64,000 bases of DNA from CAG-964 sp902789345 (GTDB lineage: Bacteria; Bacillota; Clostridia; Oscillospirales; Acutalibacteraceae): NCBI GenBank assembly GCA_052117325.1, contig JBQKJJ010000014.1; one strand, 5' to 3'. A program made the position numbers and the translations under genes. The notes under the pieces were generated by a model that had not been told where the DNA came from, did no database searches, and worked only from the letters and a program-made list of their open reading frames with translations. Shown here in pieces: positions 59,719 through 64,000 of the stretch. How positions within the stretch are numbered: position 1 is the first letter of the stretch; each line of letters begins with the position of its first letter.

Positions 59719-61485
59719 ATGGAAATCAAGTATGATCTCCTTCCGAAACTGAAAACAAGAAAACACAATTTAAGGGTAGAGATTGACCTCTACCCTTATG
59801 CAACCGAATTATATGAAGAACTCGATAACATTGGAATAATTGAGCGTGTCAAAGAGATTCCCCAATTAGGTGTTATAAAGGTGAAAAAGAAACTTGCAAA
59901 AACAAGGTTCGATTATGTCATGTTGCAGTTATATCTACATAAATTAATCAAAACTCACCTGCAAGGAGATTTACGATTCACCTATAATAACTACATCAAT
60001 TCTAAAGAGTTCAGAAATGATTATGTTTACCCTGATAAGAAAAATAAACCTTCAATGGGTGATATTCTTCAGCTATTGACTATTGTATATAATGTTGGTC
60101 ATTTTTATAACACGTTTACTGCTTCTCGTGCAATAACTATGTTAGCTGAAGAAGATATTGCTTTTCGTGATGTGGTCATTAATGCTTGTAAAGATGAACG
60201 ATATCAATGTGCAGCTAAAGTAATTTTAGAAAGCAAGAATTATCAAAGACTTCATTTGCTAAATTCAATTTTGATATTGGAACAATGCGACAAATCAAAA
60301 CAGGCTATTTCAGTTGCATTAGAAATCTTGTATTCATATATAAATGAGCAATCGTTATCAGAAGAAAGCAAACTCAAATATGCTTTTGCTATATTTAGAA
60401 ACATAAGAACGGTTTCGTATATGGCATATGATTTGCAGATAGCCGAAACCCCTTTAACTATCGATTTATGCAATGAAAAAGCAATGTTGTTACTGTTAAA
60501 AGAGTTATTATCAGAATACAACAACAATCAGTCCTCAAATCATTTAGTGGCTTCGATTACAAAACTTTTGGATGATACTGTATATAATGAGAATTCAAAT
60601 GCAATTTGCTATTATAAGATATCAAGAAAAATGGTTTCGATGATAACAAAAACCCCGGACTATGTTGATGTAAGCTATTATAATGACCTGTTTATAAATA
60701 AAGCCAGTGTATTAAATCAAGCACACACTCATAAAAGGGATTATGTTCAGTCACAGATTTTGAAATTGACATTTTCTGCAGAGCAAAGGTGGATATCAGA
60801 AGCCTTATTATCAGAGTTAGAAAGCATCAATAATACTCGTGTTGGCTATTATGATAGACATTCTGGAGAGCAAACCATTCTTGTCTCTATAAAGGGAACT
60901 TGTAATGCTAATACAAAGAGATATGCTGCTTATAAAACATTAAAGTGTACTGTTAATTATCTTCGTAGGATTTCTAATATTTTGCCTTACGATTCAAGGT
61001 TTCTTTTGGCAGTCAAATTTTTCTTGTTTTATTTATTTGATGAGAATCCGGTTGTGATTAAACCAACCATAAATAGAGATATATGTGTTGTTTGCACACG
61101 AGGAAAAAATACAAGAATAAAAGAATTACAGTCATTGTTGAAATCTTCAATTGGTAACGAGGATGAGAATCACGAGGTTGAATTTTTGTTGAGTCAAATT
61201 ATTAATGATTCAGTAAATGATACGACAGTCACAATTCCAGCAAGTATTCTTGTATATCAAAAGGATGCGGTAGGAAGGAAACTAAGTGAATTCGATGGCA
61301 TGATTATTCACCCAATGAGAAAAACAAATCAAGTTATTTTCCTAGAGGCAAAAAACAGAGATAAAAAGCCTGCTTTCGGTAAAAATTGTCTTATTGAAAA
61401 ATTGGATAAATTCTCACTTGAGTATGCATCTGATGAAATTAAAATAGTCGACTATGATGCTTATTGGAAACATTCTATAAAATAA
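59719..61485 (+). CDS. 588-aa protein with PD-(D/E)xK-like C-terminus
   Basis: AGGGAAGGT lies upstream of ATG 59719, 17 bp after the large gene. The N-terminal ~450 residues are helical (YDYVMLQLYLHKLIKTHL-like; ILQLLTIVYNVGHF; AKVILESKNYQRLHLLNSIL) and unrecognised. Near the end EFDGMIIHPMRKTNQVIFLE then AKNRDKKP places D526 and E543-x-K545 as in restriction-endonuclease-fold nucleases; it is preceded by TVTIPASILVYQKDAVGRKL. I infer a nuclease or DNA-binding partner of the two upstream proteins. It closes the operon, followed by a terminator. Confidence 0.65.
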   Translation: MEIKYDLLPKLKTRKHNLRVEIDLYPYATELYEELDNIGIIERVKEIPQLGVIKVKKKLAKTRFDYVMLQLYLHKLIKTHLQGDLRFTYNNYINSKEFRNDYVYPDKKNKPSMGDILQLLTIVYNVGHFYNTFTASRAITMLAEEDIAFRDVVINACKDERYQCAAKVILESKNYQRLHLLNSILILEQCDKSKQAISVALEILYSYINEQSLSEESKLKYAFAIFRNIRTVSYMAYDLQIAETPLTIDLCNEKAMLLLLKELLSEYNNNQSSNHLVASITKLLDDTVYNENSNAICYYKISRKMVSMITKTPDYVDVSYYNDLFINKASVLNQAHTHKRDYVQSQILKLTFSAEQRWISEALLSELESINNTRVGYYDRHSGEQTILVSIKGTCNANTKRYAAYKTLKCTVNYLRRISNILPYDSRFLLAVKFFLFYLFDENPVVIKPTINRDICVVCTRGKNTRIKELQSLLKSSIGNEDENHEVEFLLSQIINDSVNDTTVTIPASILVYQKDAVGRKLSEFDGMIIHPMRKTNQVIFLEAKNRDKKPAFGKNCLIEKLDKFSLEYASDEIKIVDYDAYWKHSIK

Positions 61486-61530
61486 TCTCACATACCATTT
61501 CGGTACTTGAGAGTGAGAAATAAAAAAAGG

Positions 61531-61572
61531 CAACCCTACCAGAGTATTTTTACTCAAGTAGGGTTGTTTTCA
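61531..61572 (+). terminator. Terminator of the defence operon
   Basis: CAACCCTAC (61531-61539) and GTAGGGTTG (61558-61566), then TTTTC. It lies ~45 bp after the 588-aa gene's stop. Confidence 0.8.
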
Positions 61573-61642
61573 GTTTGTTCCCATTTGAAGGCGTCGCTCA
61601 AAAATTGTAATTTTCATTTAATCCCCAAGCGAACTCCTCTAA

Positions 61643-61655
61643 AGGTGACCTTTTC
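61643..61655 (-). repeat. Candidate right end of the satellite-like element
   Basis: AGGTGACCTTTTC, the reverse complement of 47324-47336. It lies between the defence-operon terminator and the Doc remnant, where gene content changes back to chromosomal type. Not proven as an attachment site. Confidence 0.4.
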
Positions 61656-61691
61656 TAAAACCGGTGGGTAATAATCCACTGTAATAAATTA

Positions 61692-61932
61692 TCAAATTTC
61701 ATACTCTGCAATTTTTAAAACCATGTCAGTCAACTCCTCTTGCGTGTACCGAAGTTCAATATTGTTAAGTGCAAGAAACACAAGCATAGCATGAACGCCA
61801 ATACGCTTATTCCCGTCAATAAATGCATGATCTTAATCAATCCGTAGCCAAGTATTGCAGCCTTTTGCTGCATTGAGGAAAACACATCAACACCATCAAA
61901 GGATTGAAACGGTACTGATGATAGACTTATTT
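61692..61932 (-). pseudogene. Doc/Fic-family toxin remnant
   Basis: On the minus strand the frame reads LSSVPFQSFDGVDVFSSMQQ then KAAILGYGLIK. Then, after a one-base shift near 61834, DHAFIDGNKRIGVHAMLVFL with the Fic motif H-x-F-x-D-GNKR intact, and ends LTDMVLKIAEYEI at 61692. The N-terminal half and the antitoxin gene are missing. Doc phosphorylates EF-Tu when intact; here it is 5'-truncated directly against the end of the cytidylate-kinase-like gene. Confidence 0.7.
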
Positions 61933-62499
61933 TTTTATACCTACTGTTTTTATATATGCGGCAATCATATCCACTACACCGTCTATGCCTAAATGGCTTT
62001 CATTTAAGCATAGGTCATAGTTGCCTGCATAGCCCCACTGCTCACCGGAATAGTAGTTATGGTAACCGCTTCGACGGTGGTCAGTTTGCTCGACAACAGC
62101 TTGTGCTTTTCTTTCGGAAATATCGTGCTTTTGGGCTATACGCTGTACTCTTTTGCTCTTATCTCCACACAGAAAAATACGCACCGCGTCCTTTCGGTCT
62201 TTAAAGGCATAATCAGAGGCTCGTCCTATTACCACGCAGCTTTGTTCCCCCAACAGTTTTGCCAATGCCTCCTTGGGTGTTTTATAAAGACGCATTTGGA
62301 AATCCTCTGCCATAGAATTCATCATAACATCAACCGGCAACTCTCCAAAGAAAAACGGGTATTTGTCGTATATATCCTTTTCCTTTGCAAGTTTTATCAG
62401 CTCTGCCTTGGCATAGCACGGAATTGAATATTTCTCAGAAAGCCTTTTTCCTACCTCGTCTCCGTCACAACCGCATTCCCTCGCTATTGTAATAACCAT
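61927..62499 (-). CDS. Cytidylate-kinase-like protein
   Basis: 190 residues. VITIARECGCDGDEVGKRLS is the P-loop-like start (GCDGDE replaces GSGGxx of the paralogues). SCVVIGRASDYAFKDRKDAV and FLCGDKSKRVQRIAQKHDIS follow, then the family signature YHNYYSGEQWGYAGNYDLCL. Cytidylate_kin2 family; substrate unknown. The gene adjoins the GntR regulator stop without a gap, in the lrgAB unit. It is the third paralogue of this window. Confidence 0.85.
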   Translation of the reverse strand: MVITIARECGCDGDEVGKRLSEKYSIPCYAKAELIKLAKEKDIYDKYPFFFGELPVDVMMNSMAEDFQMRLYKTPKEALAKLLGEQSCVVIGRASDYAFKDRKDAVRIFLCGDKSKRVQRIAQKHDISERKAQAVVEQTDHRRSGYHNYYSGEQWGYAGNYDLCLNESHLGIDGVVDMIAAYIKTVGIKK

Positions 62500-63189
62500 T
62501 TACAGCATCTCCTCTATTAAATCATAATGTCTGTCAACTGCGTTAATGACCATTTCTGTATCTTTATTTAATATACTGTCAAAAATATCACTGTGGCATT
62601 GAAACAGCTTTTGTTTATTTTCTTTATCTGCTTTTTTCAAAACAATATCTATCCATTCTCTGTATACCTCAGTTACAGCCTCCATAACGGTGATAAACAG
62701 CGTGTTTTCTGTTGCCAAAATAAGTGAATCGTGGAATGCCTTATCAATTTCAACAAGCCTTTTACTTTGGGCAATTTTCATTTCGTTGAGCAATTCCCTG
62801 AAATGTTCCTCTTGTTGCCGGGAAAAGCTCTTATTTATAAGCACAGAGCATACCGATTTTTCCATAATACGCCTAAATTCACATACATCCTGCTTTGTTA
62901 TTGTACCTAATGCAAGCATTACGGTAATTATTTGCTTTATAGAACTGCCGGCATTTTTGGCAACATAATTTCCCGAGCCATGCACTCTGGTTATCATACC
63001 CATTCCATGGAGTATACTTAATGCCTCTCTTGTAGAATTTCTTCCAATACCAAGCTTCTCGGCAATAGCCCGTTCGGCAGGCAATTTACTTCCTACTTTC
63101 AGGCTTCCGTCACAAATAAGACTGTAGATATAATTAATAGCCTTTTCATATTCTAACGATGTACTTTCATTTATCATTTTATACCTCAT
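62500..63189 (-). CDS. FadR-type GntR-family regulator
   Basis: 229 residues. N-terminal winged helix (LKVGSKLPAERAIAEKLGIG, then RNSTREALSILHGMGMITR) and a C-terminal FCD ligand-binding domain with metal-binding Asp/His pattern (AFHDSLILATENTLF, QCHSDIFDSILNKDTEMVIN, AVDRHYDLI). The ATG could be 63189 or 63177 (MINESTSLEY); the first overlaps the lrgB end by four bases. Its position between lrgB and the kinase-like gene suggests it controls this unit. Confidence 0.88.
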   Translation of the reverse strand: MRYKMINESTSLEYEKAINYIYSLICDGSLKVGSKLPAERAIAEKLGIGRNSTREALSILHGMGMITRVHGSGNYVAKNAGSSIKQIITVMLALGTITKQDVCEFRRIMEKSVCSVLINKSFSRQQEEHFRELLNEMKIAQSKRLVEIDKAFHDSLILATENTLFITVMEAVTEVYREWIDIVLKKADKENKQKLFQCHSDIFDSILNKDTEMVINAVDRHYDLIEEML

Positions 63190-63878
63190 ATAAAATACGC
63201 AAATACAGAGGCAAGCACAACCGTAAGTATTCCCGAAACCGCAATAGCAAGACTGCTCATTGCACCCTCAACCTCGCCTATTTCTATAGCCTTAGCCGTA
63301 CCTATGGCGTGAGCCGCCGAACCAAAGGCAAGTCCCTTTGAAATTGGCTCCGTTATGCGGAATATTTTACACACCAACTCGCCTATCATATTTCCCAAAA
63401 CACCTGTAACAATTATAACTGCAACGGTAATTGTTACATAACCTCCAAGCTCCTCTGAAACACCCATACCAATAGCCGTTGTTATTGACTTTGGCAACAG
63501 CGTTACATAGTCCTTATGTGAAAGCCCCATAATTAAAGAGAGCACATAAACCGTACCTAAACTTGTAACAACACCTGCTATAAGCCCCAACAACACTGCC
63601 TTAAAGTTTTTCTTAAGTAAGCTCCACTGTTCATATAGCGGTATTGCCAAGCATACAGTAGCCGGGGTAAGCAGCCAGCTTAAATACTTTGCGCCTTGAT
63701 TGTAAACCTTATAGTCAACCTTGCCTATTAAAAGAACAATTATCGAAACAACAATAGCTATAAGCAGGGGGTTAAATATGCCCAGTTTAAATTTCTTTTT
63801 CAGCAACATTCCTATAAGGTAAGAAATTAAACTTAATGCCACACCGGCAAACATTGAGCTTTGAAAAAATTCATTCAT
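63186..63878 (-). CDS. lrgB: LrgB/CidB-family membrane protein
   Basis: 230 residues from ATG 63878 (MNEFFQSSMFAGVALSLISY), with AGAGAGG upstream; the ATG lies inside the lrgA stop region (8-bp overlap). Six to seven membrane helices and the family motif LLPKSITTAIGMGVSEELGG at about 138-157, with NMIGELVCKIFRITEPISKG and AFGSAAHAIGTAKAIEIGEV. LrgB with LrgA forms a holin/antiholin-like export system for pyruvate or murein-hydrolase control. Confidence 0.92.
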   Translation of the reverse strand: MNEFFQSSMFAGVALSLISYLIGMLLKKKFKLGIFNPLLIAIVVSIIVLLIGKVDYKVYNQGAKYLSWLLTPATVCLAIPLYEQWSLLKKNFKAVLLGLIAGVVTSLGTVYVLSLIMGLSHKDYVTLLPKSITTAIGMGVSEELGGYVTITVAVIIVTGVLGNMIGELVCKIFRITEPISKGLAFGSAAHAIGTAKAIEIGEVEGAMSSLAIAVSGILTVVLASVFAYFI

Positions 63879-64000
63879 CAAATTTACCTCTCTTCTTGCT
63901 TCTCCTAATAATCCACTGAGAAATTCTGCCTGTGGCAACCATAACGGTGATAATCGTAACCACAGTAATTATACATATTGGCAGAAAAACAGGCTGTAAA
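63871..64000 (-). CDS. lrgA: LrgA/CidA-family protein, C-terminal part (partial)
   Basis: The minus-strand frame enters from the right edge and ends TGA 63871-63873. It reads LQPVFLPICIITVVTIITVM then VATGRISQWIIRRSKKRG: the last helix and basic tail of LrgA-type holin-like proteins. Translational coupling with lrgB confirms the identity. The start is beyond the window. Confidence 0.8.
   Translation of the reverse strand, partial: LQPVFLPICIITVVTIITVMVATGRISQWIIRRSKKRGKFDE

Noticed and set aside
47324..61655. Tn4451-type GA dinucleotide ends as proof of the element boundary
   Set aside because: Those ends give the GA core in direct orientation; the 13-bp copies here are inverted with TC on the left and GA on the right, so this rule cannot be used to fix the ends.

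Overview
The window reads as chromosomal DNA of a low-GC, Gram-positive anaerobe of the class Clostridia, probably a gut commensal. The clues are strong AGGAGG ribosome sites, A/T-rich intergenic spacers with U-tailed hairpin terminators, Tn1549/Tn4451-type mobile genes, LrgAB, two-component/ABC antimicrobial-peptide modules and surface proteins with C-terminal TG-type sorting tails. The species cannot be named from sequence alone. No rRNA, tRNA or CRISPR array was seen.

Layout. (1) 1-616 is the 3' end of a surface protein built of ~88-residue fibronectin-like repeats. (2) About 880-8,993 is a graveyard of conjugative-element and insertion-sequence debris: an IS30-type tail, a VirB6/Maff2 fragment pair, an IS3-type element truncated at its 3' side, a RecD2-like helicase reduced to its two ends, and the tail of an AAA/DUF4143 ATPase. 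Cargo genes survive in it (SdpI-like protein, alpha/beta hydrolase, small unknown proteins, and an intact AAA/DUF4143 ATPase with a duplicated palindromic operator). (3) About 9,180-22,400 is ordinary chromosome: LysR regulator, TetR remnant, MATE pump with a leader terminator, frameshifted cytidylate-kinase-like gene, K+/H+ antiporter, N-terminally truncated metE with metF, and a seven-gene TerY-P type phosphosignalling cluster (PP2C, vWA, kinase, Sel1 and HTH proteins). (4) 22,878-28,900 is one minus-strand unit: polar amino-acid ABC transporter, cytidylate-kinase-like protein, PLP aminotransferase and iron alcohol dehydrogenase, behind a structured ~310-nt leader. (5) pyrE, then a TetR / Ntn-hydrolase / surface-protein operon with a clear operator. 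(6) A zinc-ribbon protein, then a histidine kinase, response regulator, ABC ATPase and FtsX permease. (7) 41,206-46,999 is a four-gene surface operon headed by a 1,391-residue protein with an aerolysin/ETX-like segment and GLUG repeats.

(8) About 47,330-61,650 is the most interesting block: a ~14 kb satellite-like mobile element. It has a large serine recombinase, TnpW, a lone HK97-type major capsid protein, two small proteins and a primase-polymerase/SF3 helicase on the minus strand. A small Xre repressor and a three-gene defence-like cargo lie on the plus strand. The cargo is a methylase-like protein, a 1,559-residue protein apparently combining GIY-YIG, SF2 helicase, N6-adenine methylase and HNH-like parts, and a 588-residue protein with a PD-(D/E)xK-like C-terminus. 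A 13-bp inverted repeat brackets this block. (9) The right end holds a broken Doc/Fic toxin remnant, a third cytidylate-kinase-like gene, a FadR-type GntR regulator and lrgB/lrgA (partial).

Several genes are split by single-base changes, mostly in A-runs. These may be real decay, phase variation or assembly error, and should be checked against reads before function is inferred.
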